The notes below the pieces were generated by a model, which ran no database searches, was not told the DNA's origin, and saw only the letters and a list, made by a program, of their open reading frames with translations. A stretch of DNA of 64,000 bases, taken from contig JAWWNJ010000008.1 in the NCBI GenBank assembly GCA_037176885.1, forward strand, positions 1,178,001 to 1,242,000. The letters run 5' to 3'. Each line of letters begins with the position of its first letter. Position 1 is the first letter of the stretch. Positions 24,252 through 36,009 of this stretch are shown in pieces. A program made the translations under genes and the position numbers. The stretch comes from Favolaschia claudopus. Lineage: Eukaryota > Basidiomycota > Agaricomycetes > Agaricales > Mycenaceae.

Positions 24252-25749
24252 TCACTCCATCCTCCATTGCTTTCCTTCCATTCCTCCAATCGGGGGAAGC
24301 GCAGCCGTCCCGTTGACCACCCACATAATAAAACTCGCCTCCCCTCGTGATTCCATAACCCCCGTCTTGAGCAGCGGATCCACCCAAATCGGTAAGGTCA
24401 GCACGAACCAGCCAAATACCCATGCGGCGCCTACTACGTTTTCAACGAGCCGATGTCGCCTCCTCATCGACGAAGTCGATTTCGGTTGTGGTTGTGGTTG
24501 TGATTGCGGGAGCACAATACTAATCAAACTCGTCACGGCATGTTCGATGGCGATACCCACCGTTTGTAAAGGAAAGAAACGGAGGCTGCCGCTCCTACGC
24601 GGCCCGAATCCAAATCCGAGACACATGCTCTCGCTGACGTAGTGTAGCAGGCCGGAGAAGGTAAACACGAGCAAGAAGTATATGCTGCTAGACAGGAAAG
24701 ACCGATCTGCAGGGAGTCGAAGGACGGTTTGAGAAACGAATCTCGCGTGGGCGGAAATTGGCTACATAAAATCAATGATAGAAAAAAACATCAGAAAGGC
24801 GAGAGATACGAAGGAAGCAAATGAATTTACGAGACGAATAAGATGGTGCCAGCCTCGCCTACAAAAATTAAATCAAACTTTCGAATTATCCAACCATGAT
24901 GAAAAGGCAGAAAAAAAAAACTAACCCCCAAAACGCGCGTAAACTCCGCACATTCTCGAATCGAACATCGAATAGCAAAGGCCATTCCTCAATGTCCTCA
25001 ATGTCCTTCTTCCCCCAAACACCCACGACAAAGCAAACAATGCCAATGATGGAATGTCCGCACTCTAGCGCCGAGGCAGCGCCGACTGCGAACGTTAGGG
25101 TGCCAGCTATACGCCAGCGCCATCCGACGGCTACGAGCCCGAGGCGTTGATAGAAGCCGGGGTTCCAAAGGCGTAAGTGCAGGTTGACAAAGTCGAGAAG
25201 GAGGAGGGATACGGCGACGCGTGCGAGTTGGTGGAGGATGAATCGGCGGGAGTTGGTGGTACATTTCGCCGGTCTTGTAGTAGTAGTTCCGGATTCTGTA
25301 GTATGAGGCTTTGAGTGAATGACTCGGATGCTGTTGTGCAAACGACGAGCGCGTAAGGAAGGTGGTTCATTCTCCTGGCCTATTCCTCGTAGGTTGAAGA
25401 TAAGATGGCAGGCCCGTCCGATGCGAGCTTTGAGGGACATCATGATGTTTTTATCGTCTTCGCCAGTGTTCACACTGTCCCGATATCCACTTGAAGTTGT
25501 AGTCAGGAGAAGCAGCTCCGACGCCCGTCCAAAAAACGTTATCCAAAGACTGCTGCTGACATACCCCGCTTCCGCATCGCGAATGATCAAGTAAGTGAGC
25601 CATAGGATCGGCAGGAAGAAGAGCGACGGGCGAATATAGTGGCCGCGATTTGTGGTTGTCAATGTGAGACCCGAGATGAAAGAAACTAGGAAGAGGGCGA
25701 ACGGGATGGAGGGGAAGGGCTGCCAGACGAGGTAGGAGGTATGAGCCAT
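24252..25749 (-). CDS. Wax synthase-like membrane acyltransferase (MBOAT-type), copy B
   Basis: Exons 25749-24926, 24858-24831 and 24761-24252 give 453 residues. Intron positions and the 28-base middle exon match copy A exactly, so the two are paralogues. The motifs are RAFWGRGWHHLIR and TFSGLLHYVSE, with several membrane segments starting VWQPFPSIPFALFLVSFISG. The role is as for copy A: transfer of an acyl group in a membrane, substrate unknown. The frame is open to another ATG at 26004. That extension is not hydrophobic and has no counterpart in copy A, so ATG 25749 was chosen. QPQPQPK comes from a short triplet-pair repeat near 24490. Confidence 0.84.
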
Positions 25750-26417
25750 TGCCCGGGCAGAGGTGGGGCTAGCCTGAGTGCGCGTCGTTGACTGACTCCC
25801 TGCTCGCAGAGGAGAAGCTGCAGTGGTGGCTTCGCTGGCGGTTGAGTAAATAATACGTACGATATGCTCGCGCATACTAATTCGGGTACCGCCTCCAACA
25901 GAGTTCAGGCCGTCTATGCGCCGAAGAGGAGCGCCGATAAGACCCTTATTCGCATCAGCAGGCGTAGCACCGATCCCACATCCTTCACCAGACTCAGGCT
26001 GCAATGTATATCGGTGGAGCGTTCATTGACCAGACCATTCGAAGTCGCAAATCCAGCAGCTTCCAACTGAACTGGCGCAAACTCCGCCCCCACTGTTTCT
26101 ACTCGATCTGAGCTGCCAGTGGATCTGGGTCGAAAAGTCTCCGGCGACTCGGAGGTAGCTTTTCAAGTACCTTGTATCAAGACATTGCCAGTCACTCGCC
26201 GTCGAGCATATGCTAATGCGCACCCACCGACGCACAGGCCTCGTTCCATCTCCTCAAGTGTGCAGCTGAACCCGCCTGCAATCCTTCTACGCAACAGAGC
26301 CGAAGGTTGCCAGTCCCCTGTTGACCATAGTCGTCTCTTGACTCTCGTACACCTGGCTTTCACTCGGATAAGGATCGTGGCCTTCAAGAAGTGCAACGCC
26401 AATCCGATCTTCTCTAC
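25750..26417. other. Spacer upstream of copy B, downstream of SHQ1
   Basis: The minus-strand frame of copy B stays open to 26004 but looks non-coding there. The rest is the 3' flank of SHQ1. No separate gene was seen. Confidence 0.45.
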
Positions 26418-28111
26418 TTACAACTGTCGTGCAACCTCGCTCTCCTCCTCCGATTCATCGTCACTGTCAGCTTCCCGCGTCTGCACCTGACGCGTCGCAT
26501 CCTCCAGCTCCTCAAGATCCCACCCAATCGCCCTCTTCGGCACCTGCAAGCCCCGGAGCGCCGTCCCCATCTCACGAAGCGCATCGTCACTGTGCAAACC
26601 ACTTAGTCTTCTCGACCACGCAAATGCCAAACTCCAAGTCGCGCACACGCACCTCGCAGAAGCCTGCACCCACACACAAAAATCGTCCACCCATATCTTG
26701 CTGTAGACGTAATACACCTCGTGGTGGTCCAGGATATACTTCGTCTCGATGAGTGCGCGCAGGACTGCGCGTTTTCCTAGGAGAAGGAGGGATGCTATAT
26801 CCGAGCGGCAGGCTTCGGCTAGTTGGAAGGAGCGGTAGAGGGGGAAGCAGAGGGATCGGCGATAGGATTGAGAGAGAGACGCAATGAGGTCCGAGGGGCA
26901 TGGGATGTTTGGGGAGGTGGCAGTGGAGGTGGGTGCGCTATAAGGAGGGGGATCTAGGGCCGAGAACGCGGGGACTAAGGAACATATTGTCCAGGCGCTC
27001 TCGGGGGTGGAGTCGCCTTGCGTAGTACGTGTCTCGTATGCGTAGGCAAAGAGAACAGTGACGAGGGTTAGATAGAGACCGTTGGTTTGGTGAGCATCAG
27101 CGAGGTCTAAAGCGTGCAAGTCAGAGACGAGAACAAGATGCCCATTGCACAGCGTACGTACACTCTTTTCGCGGAAGATTAAGCAGCGTCAGCTTTTCCT
27201 CTTCGGTGAATTGGAACGGGCTGCTGTCCGTTGCGCTCGGATTCTCCCACAGAAGCAGCTCTTGGATGTATTCATCGTCGGCATAGTCAGCCCTACCAAA
27301 GATATGAATAATTGGCGTCGTGAAGAAACGAGGCAATCTCACATGTAATGTTCCTCATCCCATTTTTCATCTTCGTGTTTCCAGCGCTTGACCCGTCTCT
27401 CCCGGATGGTGCAAATCTCGGCATCGGGCCCCAACTCATTGACCTCATTCTCCGTGTGCGCGACGTGTCTAAAGTACCCCGAATACGCATTCAAAAACCC
27501 GTATGTCTGAGTCAAAGATGTGCTGATCGGTGGGTCGGCAGTCAGCGAGACTTGTTGGGGTAGTTGCCAGTCATTTTCCGCCGCTAGGGACATATATAAG
27601 TCAGGGAGATATAGATGTGGTCGAACGTACCGAGCAAAATCTCCTCCTGCTCTGATGACAAGGACAACGCGTTCGTCTGAGCGACAAGGTCGTCCGTCTC
27701 TTCGTCCTGGTCGGTTTCCTGCCCCTGCCCAATTACTTCAATCAAAGGAGCATCTTGAGAGGGTCGCGGCGCCAAAAGCTTGGAAAGTAGATCTAGATCG
27801 GGGAACACTTGACCCTTCGACTCCTTCGTTACATTGACCGTCAGATACCCCGAGCTGGGGTCATAGCTCGCTGAGGACTGTTCATCGTCGACGATTGTGT
27901 ACGAGAAATTGAGGCGCAGGAAGTAGGGGTTGACGTGGATTGTGAAAAGCGTATCGTCAATGTGAGTTTCTACGTCCGCCGCCTACTTGATGGAAAATGT
28001 CGGGTAAGTTTCATGTAACGGGGCGGGAGTTCGTACGCGTATTGAAGGGCAGTAGACCTTGACGATTATAGACTCCTCCGTTTGACTACATTCGAACCGG
28101 GGCGTGATCAT
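26418..28111 (-). CDS. SHQ1: SHQ1, box H/ACA snoRNP assembly chaperone
   Basis: Shq1 binds the pseudouridine synthase Cbf5/dyskerin before it is loaded on RNA, and so is needed to assemble box H/ACA particles for rRNA pseudouridylation. Exons 28111-28037, 27982-27631, 27583-27343, 27292-27162, 27106-26653 and 26601-26418 give 478 residues, close to the yeast protein's size. Residues 1-100 are the CS (Hsp20/p23-like) domain, starting MITPRFECSQTEESIIVKVY, with FLRLNFSY. An acidic linker follows. The Shq1-specific helical domain includes YGFLNAYSGYFRH, WDEEHYMADYADDEYIQELL, CRSDIASLLLLGKRAVLRAL and WVDDFCVWVQ. The tail is acidic. All phases close. This is a single-copy essential-type gene and the annotation is secure. 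Confidence 0.93.
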
Positions 28112-28947
28112 TCCGGAAGAGCAGGTCGACAACGTGCAGATGCCCAAGGCTCTGCGTTAGGCTGGGAATCGGATGGGGAGGGAAACGGGACCCAAGGTCC
28201 CAACTCCAGTACGCAAGTGCTACGAGGGCCTTGAGAGAGGAGGAAGCCCGAAGCTACCTAGCGCGAGAGAACAGGGATGGGCGGGTGGGGCGCGAAAATT
28301 TTGGCGATAAGACGCGAGGAGTTTGCTAGTACAGTGTACTGTACAGTACACGACGAGAGTTTCGACTCGGAGTAGAGCAGAATGATCACGTAAGACGTGG
28401 GAAAGTGGACTTGTACCAGGAAAGAAAAATACTACGCATATGCGACTAAAAACATTTCTTCCACTACCTCCTCTCTGCCTGTTCCTCTTGCTCCACGGCA
28501 TATAGCGACTTCATTGACACCTTGAAGGGTCGCATTTACCGTACATTGCATACTACCCTCGATTTCCCTCGTAGAGGTTTGGTGAATCGGCCCCTCTGGC
28601 GTGTCGAACTGGGCTAGAGCTTCAATTCTCTCGTTATCCGACTCTTTTCTTCGATCTTTCTGGCCCCCGAAACTGCACGCAACGATGTGGCTCAACAATA
28701 CTTTCCATAGATAGGCTTAGCGAATGTCAATCTGGCAGTCTGGTACTAGTGGTTGCCACCCGTCGAATAAACCCCCAACGACTCCGACAACGAAATTCTG
28801 ATTCATACCGCCCCATGTCGTCAGTGGCTTGAGCCTCAATGCACTCCATTGGTATTGTGAAGAAGATATCTACGTGCTATATTACATTTTCCGCTCCCGA
28901 AGTGTCCTTGTTTATCTGGAGTCTTTGGCGCGCTGCTACTTGTGCGT
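28112..28947. other. Spacer between SHQ1 and the Zn2Cys6 gene
   Basis: This 836-base interval holds the 5' flank of SHQ1 and the 3' end of the regulator gene. An 88-codon minus-strand frame (28432-28698) has no recognisable feature and was not called. Confidence 0.45.
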
Positions 28948-30382
28948 CTACGGCGGCTGAAACCGTCCTGTCATATCGTATGGTCCAGTGATACTCGTCG
29001 CCTGGTACTGATGATGCCTGCTTTGATTCCGCTCAGGATACGCCGTCGACACGCGCGGAGGATGGGGAAACGCCGACTGCGAACGTCCATCAGCGGATAG
29101 AGCCAGCATGTTTTGCTCGTGCGAAGCGTAGGGCGCGGAGTGGGCCAGGTGGGTCTGAGGTGTGGGCGAATGGATGTGCGGCGACGCGGACCACTGCGCG
29201 CTGAAGAGCGGGAAGGACCCAGAAACAGCGCTCGCCGGCCTATGCGAACAAAATCCGTTAGTAAGGGAAGCTCTCTTCTTTCCAAATTTGACAAAATGGT
29301 GACAGTCGCGCAGAGAAGGAAGAGAAGGCACTCACGTACTACCGCTTTCTACACTCCCGGTGCTCCCGCTACCATGCAGGCTGCGTGCATTGCTCTGTCG
29401 GCGTGGCTCGAAATGGAAGCTCGCGATATCGCTGCGTTGCCCTTGGCATTCGCTTCCCCCGCCCAAAACGTATGATGAAGAAGACGCGTGGTCCATGTAC
29501 GCCCTTCCGCTGCTGAATGTACGTCGAGTGGCGGAGTAATCGACGCTCTGTCGTTCTTCGCCTGTGTACCAGCCCACTGCGTCCTGGTCGTACTCCTGTG
29601 TGGACCGTCGTGTATATTGGCTCGCGTACGAATCGCTGTACCCTGAGTCGGGGTATGAATAAGTGGGAGAAGCTACCATGCTGGTCGGTTGGGTGGAGCA
29701 GGCGCGCGGAAGTCGTTTGCCGTCGCTCGAGATCATACCATCCTCGGTGACCCCCAAGGAATGAAGATCAGTGTCGACGCTGAGCTGACCGAAGCGGTTG
29801 TAGGAACGGCCATTGCTGCTGCTCGACTGCAATGAAAGCGGCAGACAAGTGGACAGAGGCTCCGACTTGACATCGCCCCTCGGCGAAAGCGCCGTATACC
29901 GACTGCCACCGCTCTTCTTCGCATCGGCGGTCGGATAGGCGGCCAGCGAGGGAGGGGAATTTTGTGGGGATTGCGAGGAGTGGGAGCCATTGCTCGCGGT
30001 GGAGGTGGCGCGCACCTTCGCCTTGTCGTTCCCCCGCAGCCTCCCTTCCTTGGCATATTCGCAGACCAAACCCCGGGAGACGCAACGCGCGCAGGAAGGA
30101 TGATCGCCAGAGCACTTTGGGCTGCGTCAGAACGAAAACGAAGAACGCAGAGGGAGACCCGACCTTAGCCTTCCTCGACCTACACTTCTCGCACGCTTGC
30201 GCAGTTCGGAGCCTAGGGTGTTCTGGCGTACGATAAAATATTCCTGTAGTGGGATCAAGACTTCCGGCGAGGGTGATGCGCGGTGTAGCTGGGGGGCCGT
30301 CTAGCGGGTGCGATGGATCGAATGGCGATGGCCAAGCGGGGAATTGACGACGGTAATGGTAATTCATGTCCCTGTACGCCAT
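28948..30382 (-). CDS. Zn2Cys6 fungal transcription factor
   Basis: Three exons (30382-30164, 30114-29336, 29239-28948) give 429 residues. The binuclear zinc cluster is CEKCRSRKAK spliced to CSGDHPSCARCVSRGLVC, spacing C-2-C-6-C-6-C-2-C-6-C, at about residues 64-92. The intron falls between the second and third Cys, a common site in fungi. Such proteins bind CGG-containing DNA as nuclear regulators. No fungal-specific middle homology region was recognised. The rest is low-complexity and rich in Ser, Gln, Pro and Tyr, typical of a disordered activation region. The start is the first ATG after stops. The target pathway cannot be inferred; nearest neighbours are SHQ1 and, 3.3 kb away, an MFS transporter. 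Confidence 0.88.
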
Positions 30383-33300
30383 TCGGAGGTGCGTTTGGGG
30401 GGTGGATTATTCGAGACGCAGCATCCACTTATAATAAATCTCGACGCAGCGATTTCTAGATGCCTAAATCGGGGGCTCGTACCTTTGATCCTCGGAAGCT
30501 TTACTCCAGTCTGCAGCGTTGGAATCTTATCGCAATATCTGCTTATTGGCCGCCACCTCATGCGTCAATATAATGCCGAGCAAAATCTATACGCAACCCT
30601 GCTCAACCCACGAATTCTTGAGCCACTGAAGAAACGCCGGCGACCCCGCGTGTAATCAGTTCACCGTCGCTGCCGTCCTCCCACCGAGCTGCGGCGTCTT
30701 CTGTTCCTGCCCAAACCTTAAGTGGATTTCTGTTTTCCCTTATATCCTTCTCTGAGTCGCTTCTCTGGTTTTTCGATCAATTTTGTTTCACTAGCCTGCG
30801 AACGAGCTTGAAACTCTTTTTAGCACTACCTCGTGCCATAATCCGCATCAAGAAACATACTTTTTGTCTACTCGCGGGAGGCTTCGGAGGATCTCTGGGT
30901 CGCCGTGTGCCGTACGTCGATCCTCCGAGTAGCTAAACCACCAATGTCTCGAGTCGTAGCGGTGTTTTCTGGTACCGTGACAGAGATTTCGCGAACCAGG
31001 ACTTACGAATTGGTTCGTGAAGCAGCATTATTAATGGATTCTTTCACGCTGGGGATTTGACGCCGAGGTGAGCAGATGGTCCCTCTCAGATTAATTTCCG
31101 ATACTCCGCGAGCCCGGTGTTCACGCTGGTGACACCATTTCTGCTTGTCAGTAACACATAGGAAGGTCACTGGACAAGCCACGCTGCGGCCCCGAGCGAT
31201 TAACGAATAAAAAATCGAGAGGTAAGTCCAAACTCTGAGAATGAACGTTAATGAACGCTCGCCTAATCGCCCTCAAAGTGGTGCCTGAAACTGTACTTTG
31301 CATTGAAACTTCAGCTGTAGCTGCAGATGCTCGATGAACACCTGTCTTGGGACTGACTTTGGCAAGCGGCAGCAACACGGCTGTTCTCCTTGACCCCATC
31401 TCCTTGGAAGCTCCAGATTCGAACCTGACCACCTTTTCAGGTATCTTGAAGTTCACGCGCTCGCCTTTGTCTTCTGAGACACGTCCTGCAAGCAGCTGTA
31501 TCTGCATCTTACCTGCGTCCTAATCGGCTATCATCAAGCCCACACAGTTCTTGCTCACTCGTGTCTGTCCAGGTCTGTCCTCGGGTCAATTCGATGCCTC
31601 GGGTATCCTAATCTCTTCGTTTACTACCTCGTCAGGCATCTCAATTTTTTTCGAGCGATTCGCTTTCACTTTCACTGTCAAGTGGCGGCCATGTAGTCAT
31701 TTCTTTTGTCGACGATTCGTCGACTATGGTCGCCAGCCGTCTCAATCCCCGATCTTCTTGTTCATAATGAACCATGAACTAATGCTCTGAGCGCGACAGA
31801 ATCGTCAGATATGACCCCGCCTTCACCTAACCATTATGTCTGTCCTTGGATGCCATCTGAAAAGCTCTCTCCACCTGGACGCTCCCACGCGTGAATCGCG
31901 AGCACCGGCGACGCCACTTGTGGTTTCATTGGCGAAGAAAAGACTAGAGTTCGCCGCGACTGAATAACTGAATACAACAAGGACTGCTCATCAAAAGAGG
32001 CACGCCGCAGCATAATAGAACAGAACTCAGGTTGATCAAGTGCAGGTGCGCGCATGGCCGTGAAGATTGAACATTCTTTCGAGATTTCGACTCCGCGGAC
32101 CCGAGCTTACCTTGTTGAACTCTGCATTCTAGTTCAAAAATTTGAATTTAGACTTCGGCGTCTAGGATTTGCATAGATAGTGCTCGGCTCAGCTTCAAGA
32201 GAGCGGCGTCGATCCATCGCTGCAATCAGCCTAACCAAGTTAAATCTTCAGCAGCAGACTATTCCAGTATAGTTTCCAAATTTGTGGAACTGGATGAATC
32301 ACATTTTATCGGTACGCTACATACATCGAATTACGCAATGAAAAAATCTGTCCGCTTACCAGATGTCGAGCTCGACCCGCACACAGCACGAGGACCTCGC
32401 CCGCTCCGAGTCCAAGTATCGATGTCTTGATATTTGTTGCGAGCAATCCTCCCTCATCGTTTCTTACTTCTCGTCGACTTCGGTACTGTGTTTGATTCAA
32501 CGCCTCAGTTCAGCCTGTCTATCTTTTAACTAAGGCGAATGCACAGATTTTCATACTCTATTCGGGCCTTCGCAGTTCACCTCGGCTGACTTCGGGAAAT
32601 CAGTTCGCGACGAAGGATTCACGGAATCGAGCACTTCGAACGTTCCTGGTCGAATTCAGGGTCAGTCGCGAACCTTGTTTGCCGATTTATTTGCTCAAGA
32701 CAGAGTGCCTGAAGCAGAAATCAGACTCTTATGGCGTATTATATGATTCGCTGAGTTTGTTCAATGGCCCTGGAATCCAGCAGACTTGAACTTGTGATGT
32801 TGATTAGGACTACCGCGGACCTCGAGCCTCGCAACCGCTAAAGCTGTTGCGGTGAGCACTCTATATATACTGTCGGTTTTCTCTCCGCGATATCATCGTC
32901 TGCGAAAGCGCAAAAGTTACTCAAGCGGGCTCAACCGGATGCACTAACGAATTTCACAGGGTTCAACACGTTCAATTCAACGATTGACGATTTGACCTTG
33001 AATTGATCTTGCAAGATGAAAATTATAAATCCCGAGCATTATTTGAGCTTTTCACCCGCATTTCACCCTAAACCTCACTCATTCGCGTGAATTACTTATT
33101 GACGAGCCAACTAAACAGATGCACGTGACATATGTTGAGTTTGCTGTGCGATTCCATCAGATCCCATCAGCGACAAATAGCACATCATAACGCGTACGCG
33201 TCGCGTCAATCTCACTATTTTGGATACTTCCCGTCTCAAAGAGAGAGCGCAGATTTTGCTACCATAGTCCGTTTCCGTACATCTATGAGAAAACGACGAT

Positions 33301-33729
33301 GCATTGTCAGCCTGTCAAAATTTACTTGAAGGCTTCTTGAAGTTACTCAATCCCGCCACTCGTGTCCGGTCATCTATCGAATCATTCGACGTCTTGTTGG
33401 AAACTCCATTGCTTGTAGTTGCTTGTAAGATCTAGCATCCGTAACTAATCATAATACAATACATGTATGGTAATAATTGAGTCTTGAATATCCATTTGGC
33501 TTCAGCCCTGATCGATGATCTCCACCTCCCATCCATGGCTCTGTCCGTCCATTATCGCCACCGTCATCGTTGGCCGCGGCGGGAGGTCCTTTGTATGGAC
33601 ATGGCAGGGCGTCGGCATTGGCGTTGGCAGTTGCGTTGCGTTGCATTGCGTTGGCGTAGGCGGCGACGTGAATTGATTATATATTTTACTGTTTTGGTCT
33701 GTTTCCGGTGTCGTAAAGTAGGATTATGC
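30383..33729. other. Gene-free stretch
   Basis: This 3.3 kb stretch has no open frame longer than about 120 codons and no family motif. No retroelement or transposase signature was found. The AT content rises between 32100 and 33450. Confidence 0.45.
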
Positions 33730-36009
33730 CTATGGCTCCGCTGCGGTGAGAACTGGAACTGGCGTTGCTGGTATGGGAACTGGAACCGGTACGGGCACGA
33801 GCTCAGAGTCTTTGTCGTTATCGGAGACGGCACCTCTCGGCTTATGGATAATGAGGACGGTGAGGAAGCACAGGAATCCGACGCCCGCCATTGTCTGGAA
33901 GAATGTATTAGCATACCAATATATCGGGCATTCGGCGAAGGAAGGAGGTAAGGAAACAGCACGAACCCCGCTGAATACAGCTGGTCGCCACCAGACAAAG
34001 TGGTCTGTGAGCAGAACTCCGTCGATTGGGGGACCTATATTTTGGTCAATGAGCACTGCTGCCTCGTCCGCATACGGATGAATATATCAGTACGTACCAA
34101 GAAGAATGCCGACACCTATAAAATAGAGATCAGCATATGATCAGTGGGAAGGGAGCATGCGGAAGCGAACCACTGAAAGCGAAAGCGGCACCCATTCGAG
34201 TTCTGCAACCGGGTCAGGGATCGCGTACTCAGGAAGAGGTCTGGTGGATTGGTACACTCACCCTAGCTCAGTCATGTCATCCGTGAGGACGGTAAACAGC
34301 GGACCCATCAGCGTAGCGACTACAGGGCAGGGAATTATCAGACACACGCAAAGAGGAGAATCTTTTTGGGAAGAAATTACATACCTCCACCCGCGAAGAA
34401 TCCATAGAGCACGCCAATAGAAACGACGCTTGGCAAGTCATGCATCGCGATCATTGCGAAAATCAAGATGGAACCGAGTCCCGACGCCACAGTAACCATG
34501 AGCTTGATTCCGACACGTTGTGAGAGAATGCCCGGAAGTATTCGACCGACGGCGCTAGCACTGTTCATGATGACCAGCTGAGGGGAAAAAGACGGGCCGA
34601 CGAGTCAGTCATCGTATTTGAAAGACAATGAGAAAGACCGTCTGAAACCAGACTCACCGCATAGAAAGCAAATGTCGAGTCGATGCCGTGTTCAACTGCG
34701 TTGAGTTGAAGGAAAAAGAGTGGATAATAATCTTGTTTTTTTATCGTCAGCTGAGGATAAAATAGAGGGTAGAGCAGAATATTTACACCCTGTCGTGAAT
34801 ATTACCAACCTGAGACCGAACGAAACTCGTGTCAGCTGCTTGTGTATGGCATGGAAAATAGGACGAAAAGAAGACCGCGCCGACTAACCCAAATGTACCC
34901 ACGACATACGGCACGTCGCGCCCAGCTTTCTTCAATGTCTGCCACATATGCAGCGGCTCCTTCGAAGGGGGGAGCCGTGTGCGAAGTAATAAGCACGCAA
35001 GGATTAGCATGCCGCTTACAAGTCCTGCACTTGCGCGGACAGCATTCCCGAAGCCGAGATTACTACGGAGCGTATTGTTGAGCATGATGGGGTGGATGAC
35101 TGCACCGAGGGAAGACCCCGAGGCGACGATGGTCATTGCGAGGGCGCGGCGTCTCTTGAAGTGGTGCGATATTATGGCGACGCAGGGAACGTAGGTCATG
35201 CCGCCGCCGATTCCGTTCGCTATCCCGTGAGCGAGGAATACCTATCGCAGCCAACGTGAGACGGGAATGAGATAGCTTTGGATTGGATGGAACGAGCTTC
35301 GCACCTGGTAGAACTGATTGGGGCGTGCGAGCGATAGCATGAAGAGGGAGAGAATGATGAAGAAGGAGCCACCCCACATGAGAGGATAGCTGGGAAAATG
35401 TATCAGAATAAATGCATCATGCAGCAGGCTCGGAGGGAATAGTTACAAATATCCTCGGTCGTGTAGTCTCCCTGATATGAAACCTCCCGCCAAGATAATG
35501 AATATGTTGACGCTACCAATCCACCTACCCGACAGCATTATTGTCTGAGTGATCGTAGCAGATAGAGAGACTCACGATATTGCCGAAGAGGAGGAAGTAA
35601 CAAGGTATTCCCGGACATAAAAGTCTGCATTAGATGTTAATCGCCTGCCGCCTTGGGCCCGTATTCTGAGAGAGAGTATGAACCTTGATATACGCCGAAC
35701 GAACTCCCATATCTTGCAAACAATTCAGTCTCAAAGCAATAAGTTGTGCGCGATCGCCATAAACTCACCCGAATCCGCAAAACATGATCAAAAATCTTTC
35801 GCCGCCAGGTCAACGGGGATAACACTGAGAACGAAGAGCGCATACGATCCAGCTACAGTGGCCCAAGCTTGAAAGCCGCCATCCGGAATAACAGGCGTAG
35901 AATTCGGCCTAGGAAGGACCTCCAGAGTGATTGTGGGTTCCGCTGATTCCGGCCTCTTCTCTTGACCACTTGCAGCAGCACTGTACTGTCCCGTAGAGGA
36001 CGTAGTCAT
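33730..36009 (-). CDS. MFS transporter, monocarboxylate transporter-like
   Basis: Fourteen exons (36009-35846, 35795-35769, 35712-35684, 35624-35576, 35524-35447, 35389-35305, 35241-34810, 34750-34658, 34577-34385, 34319-34262, 34202-34171, 34115-34098, 34034-33967, 33894-33730) give 496 residues. The first membrane segment has the MCT signature: DGGFQAWATVAGSFLIMFCG, then FGVYQDFYVREY. GRLHDRGYF matches the loop 2-3 position. ANGIGGGMTYVPCVAIISHHF-type text fits helices 4-5, and helix 7 reads YYPLFFLQLNAVEHG. The N-terminal 45 residues and the VPVPVPVPIP tail are cytosolic. Relatives in fungi move monocarboxylates, riboflavin or unknown solutes at the plasma membrane. The central loop (about residues 282-302) looks longer than usual, so the junction at 34810/34750 could be wrong. 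Confidence 0.85.

Noticed and set aside
24252..26004. Use of ATG 26004 for wax synthase copy B
   Set aside because: The 85-residue extension is not hydrophobic and has no counterpart in copy A.
28432..28698. 88-codon minus-strand frame between SHQ1 and the Zn2Cys6 gene
   Set aside because: No motif, no splice partners, and composition no different from other intergenic frames.
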